A stretch of DNA of 15,241 nucleotides from an uncultured Proteiniphilum sp. GTDB lineage: Bacteria > Bacteroidota > Bacteroidia > Bacteroidales > Dysgonomonadaceae. A program made the position numbers and the translations under genes. This document shows, piece after piece, positions 1 through 6,498 of this stretch (positions within the stretch are counted from its first letter, which is position 1; each line of letters opens with the position of its first letter). Where the stretch lies: NCBI RefSeq assembly GCF_937873925.1, contig NZ_CALNAT010000244.1, forward strand, positions 1-15,241, read 5' to 3'. A model generated the notes under the pieces. The model saw only the letters and a program-made list of their open reading frames with translations, did no database searches and was not told where the DNA came from.

Positions 1-716
1 CCAAAGAAAACCTCAAAATCCGTAGAAAACGAAACCGTGCCGTTAAGTCGATTTATTATTTCTACAGGGGTTTTATACTTCAGAATGCGAATACTTCAAT
101 AAACGTCTGAAACAGTGTTTGAAGCTGTTAAAGCTGTTCTGAGAAGTCTTGTATATCATTCAATTCGATAACATTAAACCGTTTGATATATAATTTTTTC
201 GGATTGTGAAGCAGAAGCAGTCATACGAATGTAATCTTGTCTTTCAACCCTCGAAATTCTTACCATCAGTATTTTTCCGATGTGGAAAAAGACGAATGTA
301 GTAGAAAGTCAACTTTTGAGACCGGATTTTCATCCCTATTCCCGGCATTTACAAACTCTTGTATCTGTTTCCGGAGAGAGTCGGCTTACCTGTGAAGGTT
401 TACCTTTCTACCGAAATAGAGCACAAAAGCAGTCACAAATTCTTTTAATGCCTGAAGATGGTTCATTCATCCGAGTCGGTCGCTATTTTGCAATCACCTC
501 CATACAAGTATACCCCGTACAGTGGATTACATAACGAAAACTTTCGGTTCATCCGATAGAAACATTCAATGTTTCACACTTCTGAACAAAGAGAAAAACA
601 AACGGATTTGCCGATCCCCTGAATGAAACTCTTCCCGTCGTGTACAAAATGTCAATGAACTCCTATATGTCTTATGTACGAAATCCGTACTTTATATCTC
701 TCATTGTTGTTCTCTG

Positions 717-749
717 CAAATATAACATCCCTGCCAAAGAAATTACAAA
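717..749 (-). promoter_or_regulatory. Bacteroidetes-type promoter with no obvious gene downstream
   Basis: Read on the minus strand, TATATTTG (724-717) matches the Bacteroides -7 consensus TAnnTTTG, and TTTG (749-746) lies 21 bases upstream, which suits the -33 element. Transcription would run leftward from about 710 into a region with no open frame of useful length. The only early ATG, about 25 nt downstream, opens a peptide of 10 codons. The palindrome at 676-690 would lie in the first 40 nt of the transcript. A small non-coding RNA or an uncharacterised leader is possible; a chance match in AT-rich DNA is the alternative. Confidence 0.35.
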
Positions 750-764
750 TATTTTCGCCTGTTT

Positions 765-806
765 TTATGAACAACTTCTTAACAGGTTATTAACAAGTTA
801 TGAACA
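765..806 (+). repeat. Four direct 9-mers at an 11-bp period (operator or DnaA-box-like array)
   Basis: TTATGAACA (765-773), TTCTTAACA (776-784), TTATTAACA (787-795) and TTATGAACA (798-806) are separated by exactly 2 nt each. All four match TTnTnAACA. The 11-bp period places the units on nearly the same face of the helix. As 6-mers the units are TGAACA, TTAACA, TTAACA, TGAACA with 5-nt gaps, the layout of PhoP/PhoB-type tandem sites, and resemble the array before pstS. As 9-mers they differ from the DnaA box TTATnCACA at one fixed position (C to A), with an extra change in the second unit. Which protein binds here cannot be decided from sequence. Confidence 0.55.
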
Positions 807-884
807 GGATGTATGGAGTTGATGATGAGTGTGATAATGTTGGAAGGTGATAAAGTGATGGAATAGTTGATGACGATTTAGGCA

Positions 885-1232
885 CTAAGGATGGGATGAA
901 GTGAATTGCAAACCTACGATAGAAATGATCAGTGTGCTCAGGAAAAAGATTCTCCAAAAAGTGACCGGTTCCCTGAAGACCAGGATTCCAAGAATAACCG
1001 TACCTACAGCGCCGATGCCGGCCCACACAGCATAAGCGGTTCCTGTGGGGATGGGGTGGGAACCACCCATCGATTTGAACAGCAAAAACATGCTCAGGCT
1101 CACGCAGATAAGAAATACCGCCAGCCACATCCACATCTCTTTGCCCGAAGCCTGTTGCATTTTTCCCAAACTCATTGCAAAAATCGATTCAAACAGACCG
1201 CCGATAATCAGGATTATCCAGTTTATATTCAT
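885..1232 (-). CDS. sugE: SMR-family small cation exporter, SugE/Gdx type
   Basis: This is a 115-residue integral inner-membrane protein with four predicted helices, the normal size for the small multidrug resistance family. The family's essential membrane glutamate is E15 in helix 1 (GGLFES). The segment GTAYAVWAGIGAVG (64-77) matches the SugE/Gdx branch, whose characterised members export guanidinium in exchange for protons, better than the EmrE drug-efflux branch. Family members work as antiparallel dual-topology homodimers. A single gene is present here, with no second SMR gene beside it, which fits a homodimer. The ATG at 1232 lies about 50 nt downstream of a clear -7 element. Membership of the family is certain; the substrate is inferred from subfamily resemblance. 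Confidence 0.88.
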   Translation of the reverse strand: MNINWIILIIGGLFESIFAMSLGKMQQASGKEMWMWLAVFLICVSLSMFLLFKSMGGSHPIPTGTAYAVWAGIGAVGTVILGILVFREPVTFWRIFFLSTLIISIVGLQFTSSHP

Positions 1233-1251
1233 TATTCTTATTCAAATTAAA

Positions 1252-1266
1252 TGGCGGGAGTGATCC
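1252..1266. repeat. 15-nt direct repeat, copy 1 (copy 2 at 1422-1436)
   Basis: TGGCGGGAGTGATCC occurs exactly here, in the sugE leader, and again at 1422-1436, inside the 3' end of the permease gene, where on the minus strand it encodes ITPA of the conserved C-terminal motif. In the leader copy the same reading gives ITPAI followed by a stop. This may be a remnant of a short duplication that separated the two genes; chance is possible. Confidence 0.5.
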
Positions 1267-1279
1267 CATCTGCCGGAGA

Positions 1280-1310
1280 CAAAGGTAATAAAACGGGTTG
1301 ATAAACACAA
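1280..1310 (-). promoter_or_regulatory. sugE promoter
   Basis: On the minus strand TACCTTTG (1287-1280) fits the Bacteroides -7 consensus TAnnTTTG, and TTG (1310-1308) sits at the right distance for the -33 element. Transcription would start near 1273, giving a leader of about 40 nt before the sugE ATG at 1232. The same TACCTTTGC-type element recurs before the aminotransferase gene and before queC. Confidence 0.6.
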
Positions 1311-1359
1311 TTCCCCGACATCCAAAAGCTATTAAGCAATAGATAAAGAGGCCCAGCCG

Positions 1360-1392
1360 GTTTGGGTATTTCTCTATATACCCTGATCAAAC
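1360..1392 (-). terminator. Hairpin downstream of the permease gene, possible terminator
   Basis: GGGTAT (1364-1369) pairs with ATACCC (1378-1383) across an 8-nt loop, and outer GTTT (1360-1363) pairs with AAAC (1389-1392) with a 5-nt bulge. It begins 10 nt past the permease stop codon. There is no run of T after it on the minus strand, so it may slow or protect the transcript end rather than act as a standard intrinsic terminator. Confidence 0.3.
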
Positions 1393-1401
1393 GCCTATAA
1401 A

Positions 1402-2649
1402 TTACTCGAACCGGATAGATTTGGCGGGAGTGATCCTGGCGACCAGGTAGGAGGGTCCGATCATCATCAGGAGAGAGACAACGAGGGTCCCGATATTAAG
1501 TAGAATAATATAAAGCGGGTTGAGATCCACCGGCACGGCTGATAGGTAGTAAGTGGAAGGATCGAGTTTTAACAACTGAAATTTGTCCTGAATAAAACAG
1601 AACAATAAGGCGATAATATTTCCCCACAACATTCCCTGCACGATCAGGAAAGCGGAAAGATACAGGAAAACTTTACGGATACTGAAATCCCTTGTTCCCA
1701 TCGATTTTAGCATGCCGATCATGTTGGTACGTTCCAGGATGATAATGAGCAGGCCGGAGATCATGGTGAATCCCGAAACCACTAACATAAGGATGATAAT
1801 AACCCATACGTTCATATCGAGCAGATTGAGCCAGTTGAATATCATAGGATTGATATCCTTGATAGAACGCGTATAGAGGGTATTACCAAGGCGGTCTTTG
1901 TAAGACGCCATTTCGAAGAAGAGATCCTGTGCGATTCTGTCCAGATTGTTGTAATCCCATACCAGCACCTCTATGCCGCTCACCATGTCGGCGTCCCATC
2001 CGTTAAGGGTTGAAAGCACATTCTTTTCGACAACAACATACAGCTTGTCATAATCTTCGAAATTGGTACTGTAGATACCGGTAATATGGAATCGGCGGGC
2101 ACGGACGGGCTCCTGCACGAAATAGCAGGTGAAACTGTCACCCGTCTTCAGCCGGAGTTTATTGGCTATTTCTTTCGAGATAATAGCCTGGTTGGCGGCA
2201 GCGGTATCGTTGGGCTGAATAATGGTTCCCTCCAGCATGTTCTTGCTGAAAAAATCCCAGTCATACTCTTCCGATACCCCTTTCAGTACCACTCCCATGA
2301 AATCATCGTCCGTCTTGATAATACCCGGTTTGGTAATGAACTTCTGAAAATGGCGGATGTCGGGATGAGCGGTCAGCAGGGCCGCAAGCGTATCGGTGAA
2401 GGAGATGGGCGTATGTTCATAGGAAGAGTTGCTCTCGAATGCAGTGATCTGGATGTGGGAGCCGAAGCCCACCACTTTAGCGCGGACTTCTTTTTTGAAA
2501 CCCACAATGATACATACTGCCGCGATCATTACCGCCAGTCCCAGCGCAATGCCGGCAATGGCTATTTTGATGGCGGGCGATGAGACGCGTTTGTCGTTCT
2601 TTTTATCGCCTTTATAGATCCGCCTTGCTATGAAGAGCTCCGCATTCAT
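1402..2649 (-). CDS. LolC/LolE-type ABC transporter permease
   Basis: This 415-residue inner-membrane protein has the MacB/FtsX/LolC layout: a first helix at about 27-50, a large periplasmic domain (about 51-275), then three helices at about 281-305, 327-352 and 377-405. The segment after helix 2, ERTNMIGMLKSMG (306-318), and the C-terminal ARITPAKSIRFE are hallmarks of LolC/E permeases that lift lipoproteins from the inner membrane for transfer to the outer membrane. No ATPase (LolD) gene is adjacent. The frame stays open upstream, but MNAELFIARRIY is the usual family N terminus, so I chose ATG 2649. That start lies 38 nt inside the preceding aminotransferase gene, so translation of the two is probably coupled. 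In Bacteroidetes a single such gene often serves as both LolC and LolE; the exact substrate is inferred. Confidence 0.85.
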   Translation of the reverse strand: MNAELFIARRIYKGDKKNDKRVSSPAIKIAIAGIALGLAVMIAAVCIIVGFKKEVRAKVVGFGSHIQITAFESNSSYEHTPISFTDTLAALLTAHPDIRHFQKFITKPGIIKTDDDFMGVVLKGVSEEYDWDFFSKNMLEGTIIQPNDTAAANQAIISKEIANKLRLKTGDSFTCYFVQEPVRARRFHITGIYSTNFEDYDKLYVVVEKNVLSTLNGWDADMVSGIEVLVWDYNNLDRIAQDLFFEMASYKDRLGNTLYTRSIKDINPMIFNWLNLLDMNVWVIIILMLVVSGFTMISGLLIIILERTNMIGMLKSMGTRDFSIRKVFLYLSAFLIVQGMLWGNIIALLFCFIQDKFQLLKLDPSTYYLSAVPVDLNPLYIILLNIGTLVVSLLMMIGPSYLVARITPAKSIRFE

Positions 2650-3850
2650 GTATAATGTGGGTATATGGGTACGCTTCCAGCGCTTTTTCGAGCACTGTAA
2701 GTGCATTGTTCAGGTCGTCTTTGTTGAGCACATAGGCGATACGTACTTCGTTTCTGCCCAAGCCGGGAGTGACATAAAAACCGGATGCCGGCGCCATGAA
2801 AATGGTCTGGCCCTGATAACGGAAACAGGAAAGGCACCAGGAGCAGAAAGCGTCGGCATCTTCAAGGGGAAGCCGCGCCAGGGTGTAGAAGGCGCCCTGG
2901 GGCATGGGGGAATAAACGCCGGGGATCTTGTTCAGCCGCTCTATAAGGAAGTCCCGACGGCTCTTGTACTCGTCGAAGTTATGTTGCATGTAGACGCCAT
3001 TTTCACGTAACGACGCGTTGGCGGCGATCTGCCCGATAAGGGGAGGACTCAGGCGCGCCTGGCAGAACTTCATGACGGTATCATGCACCTTGCGATTCTT
3101 GGTGATAAGTGCCCCAATACGAATCCCGCATTCACTGTATCTTTTGGATACCGAATCGATCAGCACCACGTTTTCTTCCACTTCCTTCAGATGGCAAGCA
3201 GAGATATAGGGTGTATCGTTGTAGATAAATTCGCGGTACACCTCATCGGAAAAGAGATAGAGGTCATATTTTTTTACAAGTTGCCTTATCTGCTCCATCT
3301 CGTGTGGCGTGTAGACGTAGCCGGTAGGGTTGTTGGGGTTGCAGATGAGGATCCCTTTGGTGCGCTCGTTGATCAGCTTTTCAAATTCTTCTACCGGCGG
3401 AAGGGCAAATCCCGATTCCATGGTGGAGGGGATGGTGCGGATGATAGCGCCGGCGGAGATGGCAAAGGCCATGTAATTGGCATAGGCCGGTTCGGGGACG
3501 AGGATCTCGTCATTCGGGTTAAGGCAGGCCATAAAGGCATAAAGCACCGCTTCCGACCCGCCTGCGGTGACAATGATCTCTTCGGGGCTGAGGTTGATAT
3601 TGAATTGCTTATAATAATGTACCAGATTTTCCCGATAAAACCGGTATCCGTCGCTGGGACTATATTCCAATGTAGTACGGTCGATACTGCGGATGGCATC
3701 CAATGCCGATGCGGGAGAAGGTAGATCGGGTTGGCCGATATTGAGATGATAGACCTTTACTCCTTCTGCTTTGGCTGCATCGGAAAGTGGCGCCAGTTTT
3801 CGTATGGGTGATGGGGGCATCTGTACGCCCCGCTGGGATATCTGCGGCAT
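2612..3850 (-). CDS. PLP-dependent aminotransferase, class I/II (aspartate aminotransferase fold)
   Basis: This is a 412-residue cytosolic fold-type I aminotransferase. Visible family features are LNIGQPD (36-42), the glycine-rich cofactor phosphate site TAGGSEA (95-101), NPNNPTG (171-177), the cofactor-contacting SDEVY (201-205), the Schiff-base lysine K236 in DSVSKRYSECG (232-242), and R370 in NEVRIAYV for the substrate carboxylate. These assign an amino acid:2-oxoacid transamination but not the substrate; aspartate or a broad-range enzyme is the usual annotation. The frame opens at 3910, but ATG 3850 (MPQISQRGV) matches the family N terminus and leaves room for the promoter at 3908-3915. 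The last 12 residues overlap the start of the permease gene and extend past the normal family end, so the tail (about 395-412) is probably tolerated rather than functional. Confidence 0.88.
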   Translation of the reverse strand: MPQISQRGVQMPPSPIRKLAPLSDAAKAEGVKVYHLNIGQPDLPSPASALDAIRSIDRTTLEYSPSDGYRFYRENLVHYYKQFNINLSPEEIIVTAGGSEAVLYAFMACLNPNDEILVPEPAYANYMAFAISAGAIIRTIPSTMESGFALPPVEEFEKLINERTKGILICNPNNPTGYVYTPHEMEQIRQLVKKYDLYLFSDEVYREFIYNDTPYISACHLKEVEENVVLIDSVSKRYSECGIRIGALITKNRKVHDTVMKFCQARLSPPLIGQIAANASLRENGVYMQHNFDEYKSRRDFLIERLNKIPGVYSPMPQGAFYTLARLPLEDADAFCSWCLSCFRYQGQTIFMAPASGFYVTPGLGRNEVRIAYVLNKDDLNNALTVLEKALEAYPYTHIIHECGALHSKADL

Positions 3851-3907
3851 AATGCTTATGTTGATTGTAACCTTTGTAAATCTTTTTTCCTTATAACAGA
3901 TAAGCGG

Positions 3908-3915
3908 CAAAGGTA
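3908..3915 (-). promoter_or_regulatory. -7 element for the aminotransferase-permease unit
   Basis: TACCTTTG on the minus strand fits TAnnTTTG. It places the transcript start near 3901, about 50 nt before the ATG at 3850, which supports that start over the upstream in-frame codon at 3910. No good -33 TTTG is visible 19-21 nt upstream. Confidence 0.5.
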
Positions 3916-4218
3916 ATAAAAAAGTTGGAGTATACTCTATTTGGGTTTAGAATAAAAGGGGGTTAGGTGGATTTGCTGAGGGGATAATGTGTCAATATTG
4001 AGAAGGTGGAAAAGTTAGGTGATTGGGATTAGTGATTATAGTAATTGGTAGTTAAGTATGTGCTGATTTGGGAATGTAATAAGGTGAGAAATCAAAATCG
4101 AAGAAAGCTGAATTCGTTAGAGAAATATTATATAAGTTTATGGTTATCAAAAGATAGAACCATATTCTTTACAGGTCTTTCGAATGATTAACAGTTATTA
4201 TTGTGGTGAGATTATATC
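3916..4218. other. Divergent intergenic spacer, low complexity
   Basis: No coding frame, RNA gene or clear operator is visible. Bases 3955-4100 are strongly purine- and TGA-rich on the plus strand, with repeated short units of the GTGATT and GGTGA kind. Their composition resembles the stretches at 810-884 and 11733-11775, which looks like a degenerate simple-sequence filler used between genes in this genome. Confidence 0.4.
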
Positions 4219-4245
4219 TTGTAAAAAGGATTATACGTAAGTTTG
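4219..4245 (+). promoter_or_regulatory. Promoter of the GH16-like lipoprotein gene
   Basis: TAAGTTTG (4238-4245) fits the Bacteroides -7 consensus, with TTG at 4219-4221 as a somewhat close -33 candidate. The start of transcription would be near 4252, leaving a purine-rich leader of about 25 nt (AAAGAGAAAG before the ATG at 4277). This makes the upstream in-frame TTG at 4250 an unlikely start. Confidence 0.5.
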
Positions 4246-4276
4246 TCCCTTGAATATTAAAAAGAGAAAGAAAAAG

Positions 4277-5074
4277 ATGACACGTAACACAATCTTAGTG
4301 ATGATTCTTGTACTTGCGGCCGGATCGGTTGCCTGTACGGGACAAAAAAATGAAGAGGAAAAATTCAGAAAAGGATGGACTCTGGCATGGGAAGATGATT
4401 TCGACGGTAAGGCGAATCTCACTTCCTGGTCGAAAGTTTCCAGGGGGAAACAGCCTATGAACCGGTACATGAGTGATAACGAATCGCTGTACGTTCTTGA
4501 GGATGGACTCCTTGTTCTCAGAGGAGTAGGAAATGCAGCGGAGGATACGCAAATTCCGTTCCTGACCGGCGGCATTACCCGGCAAGGAGTGAAACAGAAC
4601 AGCGTGAGCAGGATTGAAGTGAGAGCCCGTATGAATCCCGTGGCCGGGGCTGTGCCGTTTATTGCGCTCCTGCCTTCGGACGGAACCGAAAATATAGCCG
4701 TCAATATCATGGAGCGGTATGGTTATGATGAGTTTATCTATCAGTCGGTCACCTCTGAGTACACCACCACGGAAGGGATGCCGGATAATCCGCCTTCCAG
4801 CGCATTGGTCGGGGTGAATCCCAATCAATACCATATTTACGGGGTGGAAACCTATCCGGACAGCGTGGTCTTTTTTGTGGATAACAATCGTACGAAAAAA
4901 TATCCCCGCATACTGACCGATATTCCGGGTCAATTTCCATTCAATGACATGGATTTAGATCTCTTTATCGGCGTCCGGCTTAACAAAGATGCCGATGCCG
5001 CAGAACTCCCGGCAGATATGTTTATCGACTGGGTACGGTATTATGAACCGCAAACAGCCGGTAAGGCGGAATAA
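4277..5074 (+). CDS. GH16-like (laminarinase-fold) lipoprotein with degenerate catalytic motif
   Basis: This 265-residue protein has a lipoprotein signal (residues 1-20, lipobox GSVAC, C20 lipidated) followed by QKNEEE, an acidic tract like the surface-export signal of Bacteroidetes lipoproteins, so it is probably displayed on the outer membrane. Residues 34-257 fit the GH16 jelly-roll: WEDDFDG (38-44), SRIEVRARM (111-119), YHIYGVETYPDSVVFFVDN (185-203) and the terminal MFIDWVRYYEP (248-258). GH16 enzymes use E-x-D-x-x-E; here the aligned segment is AVNIME (141-146), so the nucleophile Glu is A141 and the helper Asp is N143, while the acid/base Glu (E146) remains. It may bind a beta-glucan or related glycan without cutting it. 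The fold assignment is strong, loss of activity is inferred, and the ligand is unknown. It stands alone, with its own promoter and terminator. Confidence 0.75.
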   Translation: MTRNTILVMILVLAAGSVACTGQKNEEEKFRKGWTLAWEDDFDGKANLTSWSKVSRGKQPMNRYMSDNESLYVLEDGLLVLRGVGNAAEDTQIPFLTGGITRQGVKQNSVSRIEVRARMNPVAGAVPFIALLPSDGTENIAVNIMERYGYDEFIYQSVTSEYTTTEGMPDNPPSSALVGVNPNQYHIYGVETYPDSVVFFVDNNRTKKYPRILTDIPGQFPFNDMDLDLFIGVRLNKDADAAELPADMFIDWVRYYEPQTAGKAE

Positions 5075-5092
5075 GATTACAATATACTCTTT

Positions 5093-5145
5093 CGGGACGG
5101 TCATTCATAGGACGGCTATACGCCGCCTATGGGTCGTCCCGTTTT
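5093..5145 (+). terminator. Strong hairpin terminator between convergent genes
   Basis: CGGGACG (5093-5099) pairs with CGTCCCG (5135-5141), and inside it CATAGG plus CGGC pair with GCCG plus CCTATG around a 5-nt loop, with an asymmetric internal loop between the two stems. TTTT follows at 5142-5145 on the plus strand, giving a rho-independent terminator for the GH16-like gene. It ends directly against the queF stop codon (5146), so it may also shape the queF transcript end, although the minus strand has no T run after the stem. Confidence 0.8.
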
Positions 5146-5604
5146 CTATACAGGAAAAGAGTGGTTAAAAAGTCGCTCTTCGGCCAGTTTTTCATATTTC
5201 GTACCTTTACGCCCGTAGTTAGCATAGGGGTAGATGCTGATGCCGCCCCGGGGAGTGAATATGCCGGTCACCTCGATATATTTGGGATCCATCAGCCGGA
5301 TCAGGTCTTTCATGATGATGTTCACACAATCTTCATGGAAAGCGCCGTGATTACGAAAACTGAAAAGATAGAGCTTGAGGCTTTTACTTTCTACCATCTT
5401 CACATCGGGAATATAATCGATGCGGATGGTCGCAAAATCGGGTTGCCCTGTGATAGGGCAGAGGCTGGTAAACTCGGGACAATCGAACGTAACCCAATAG
5501 TCGTTCTCCTGATGCCTGTTCTCAAATGCTTCCAGCATCTCCGATGCGTAATCCTGTCTGTATTCTGTTTTGCCACCCAGGTGGCTGAATCCTTCGTGTT
5601 GCAT
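5146..5604 (-). CDS. queF: preQ1 synthase (NADPH-dependent 7-cyano-7-deazaguanine reductase)
   Basis: QueF reduces the nitrile of preQ0 to the aminomethyl group of preQ1 using two NADPH, in the cytosolic pathway to queuosine at the tRNA wobble position. The protein has 152 residues, the length of the short unimodular QueF type. The catalytic cysteine is C49 in FTSLCPITGQPD (45-56), with D56 as the proton-transfer Asp. The QueF signature ESKSLKLYLFSFRNHG lies at 72-87, and H90-E91 follow for substrate binding. It starts 79 nt after the queC stop codon on the same strand, so the two form an operon fed from the queC promoter. No separate promoter is evident in the gap. Confidence 0.95.
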   Translation of the reverse strand: MQHEGFSHLGGKTEYRQDYASEMLEAFENRHQENDYWVTFDCPEFTSLCPITGQPDFATIRIDYIPDVKMVESKSLKLYLFSFRNHGAFHEDCVNIIMKDLIRLMDPKYIEVTGIFTPRGGISIYPYANYGRKGTKYEKLAEERLFNHSFPV

Positions 5605-5683
5605 ATGTTTCGTTTTTTCCGGTTAGAGCTATCACTGGTTGTGTATGTGTACGGTTATAACCTGTTATTTTCCTGTTCAGCCA

Positions 5684-6358
5684 TTACAGGTTGTATGCCC
5701 GTTCGGACAGATATTCCTGCAATCCTTTGTTGCGAAGCCGGCAGGCGGGACAATGACCGCAGCCTTCGGCCAGCATGCCGTTGTAGCAGGTGAGGGTCTC
5801 ATTTTTTACAATATCGAAAACACCCAGTTCATCGGCCAGTCGCCATACCTCTTTCTTATTGCGCCACATAAGCGGTGTGTGAATCACAAACTGCTTGTCC
5901 ATGGCGAGGTTGAGCGTAGCATTGGCAGAGCGGATAAAAGTATCGCGGCAGTCGGGATAGCCGCTGTAATCCGCTTCCGACACTCCGGTCACCAGATGCC
6001 GGATCCCTTGGGCATAGGCAAGAGTAGCGGCAAAAGTGAGGAACAGCAGGTTCCTGCCGGGGACAAAGGTGTTGGGATAGGAATCATCGGGTTTCGTTTC
6101 GTCCATTTGCATGGAGAAGTCGGTAAGCGAGTTGGGCGCCAATCGTGAGATAATACCCGCATCCAGCAACTGGAACGGAGTGCTGGCCATTTCCGCGATC
6201 CGGCGCGCGTTCTCTACCTCCTGCGCGTGGCGTTGCCCGTAGGTGAAACAGAGCGCATAGGTGTTTCTGAATTGTTGTTTTGCCCAATAGAGGCAGGTGG
6301 TGGAATCCTGCCCGCCCGAAAAGAGCACAAGGGCATCCTGTTCTTTGTAATCTTTCAT
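5684..6358 (-). CDS. queC: 7-cyano-7-deazaguanine (preQ0) synthase
   Basis: QueC converts 7-carboxy-7-deazaguanine to preQ0 with ammonia and ATP, the step immediately before QueF. The 224-residue protein shows the PP-loop ATP-binding motif SGGQDST (14-20), the FTYGQRH strand (38-44), the conserved NTFVPGRN (96-103), VTGVSEADYSGYPDCR (123-138) and the zinc site C191, C200, C203, C206. All key residues are present and length is typical. queD and queE are not in the window. The leader between promoter and ATG is short (about 52 nt) and can form a preQ1-like pseudoknot, described separately. Confidence 0.96.
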   Translation of the reverse strand: MKDYKEQDALVLFSGGQDSTTCLYWAKQQFRNTYALCFTYGQRHAQEVENARRIAEMASTPFQLLDAGIISRLAPNSLTDFSMQMDETKPDDSYPNTFVPGRNLLFLTFAATLAYAQGIRHLVTGVSEADYSGYPDCRDTFIRSANATLNLAMDKQFVIHTPLMWRNKKEVWRLADELGVFDIVKNETLTCYNGMLAEGCGHCPACRLRNKGLQEYLSERAYNL

Positions 6359-6362
6359 TGTT

Positions 6363-6395
6363 CTTTGTTTTTTATGTGGTTCCCTAAGCTACACA
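6363..6395 (-). promoter_or_regulatory. Candidate preQ1-I-like riboswitch in the queC leader
   Basis: On the minus strand a 33-nt segment ends 4 nt before the queC ATG. Stem 1 pairs TGTG (6395-6392) with CACA (6378-6375). The loop contains CTT (6388-6386), which can pair with AAG (6365-6363) beyond an A-rich tail (TAAAAAACA, 6374-6366), making an H-type pseudoknot. The loop ends in AAC just before the 3' strand of stem 1, as in preQ1-I aptamers where that C reads the ligand. The size, A-rich tail and gene context fit; stem 1 is only 4 bp and the second stem 3 bp. Folding would occlude the region just before the start codon, suggesting translational control. This is a hand alignment only. Confidence 0.35.
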
Positions 6396-6417
6396 GAAAA
6401 GCATCCGCCTTTCACTG

Positions 6418-6425
6418 CAAAGGTA
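6418..6425 (-). promoter_or_regulatory. -7 element of the queC-queF promoter
   Basis: TACCTTTG on the minus strand, followed by CA, is identical in core to the elements before sugE and the aminotransferase gene. Transcription would begin near 6411, giving a 5' leader of about 52 nt. No clear -33 element is present. Confidence 0.55.
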
Positions 6426-6498
6426 CGAATAATTTGGGAGTTTACGCTGCCGTCTCCGGTGCTATCCGTGGAGTTTGTTTCAATACAGGCAGGAAATC

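Larger units (their letters stand above)
1..884. other. Gene-poor region, no convincing coding sequence
   Basis: No frame here looks like a real gene. The two plus-strand open frames (280-534 and 640-822) have no recognisable domain, no ribosome binding site and atypical composition. At the left edge two plus-strand frames stay open to stops at about 102 and 108-110, and a minus-strand frame is open at 3-95, so the end of a neighbouring gene could intrude, but none is recognisable. The visible structure is a minus-strand promoter-like sequence at 717-749, a small palindrome (GTACG, five bases, CGTAC) at 676-690, and a repeat array at 765-806. Bases 810-884 are a TGA-rich, low-complexity stretch running up to the sugE stop codon. 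Confidence 0.55.

Noticed and set aside
3..95. Minus-strand frame at the left edge with LKYKTPVEIINRL, resembling the C-terminal KTPxE of IS30/IS3-type transposases
   Set aside because: Only 31 codons, no start codon, and the upstream minus-strand frames show no RPHS- or DDE-like segment. The resemblance is too short to call a mobile element.
280..534. 84-codon plus-strand open frame
   Set aside because: No recognisable domain, no ribosome binding site and no promoter; composition looks like non-coding DNA.
640..822. 60-codon plus-strand open frame
   Set aside because: It begins with weak initiation context and runs through the phased repeat array, which better explains that DNA.
5605..5683. 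TGAACA and ATAACA units 11 bp apart on the minus strand between queC and queF
   Set aside because: Only two units are in phase; the third candidate is shifted by one base and no promoter follows, so it was not called an operator.
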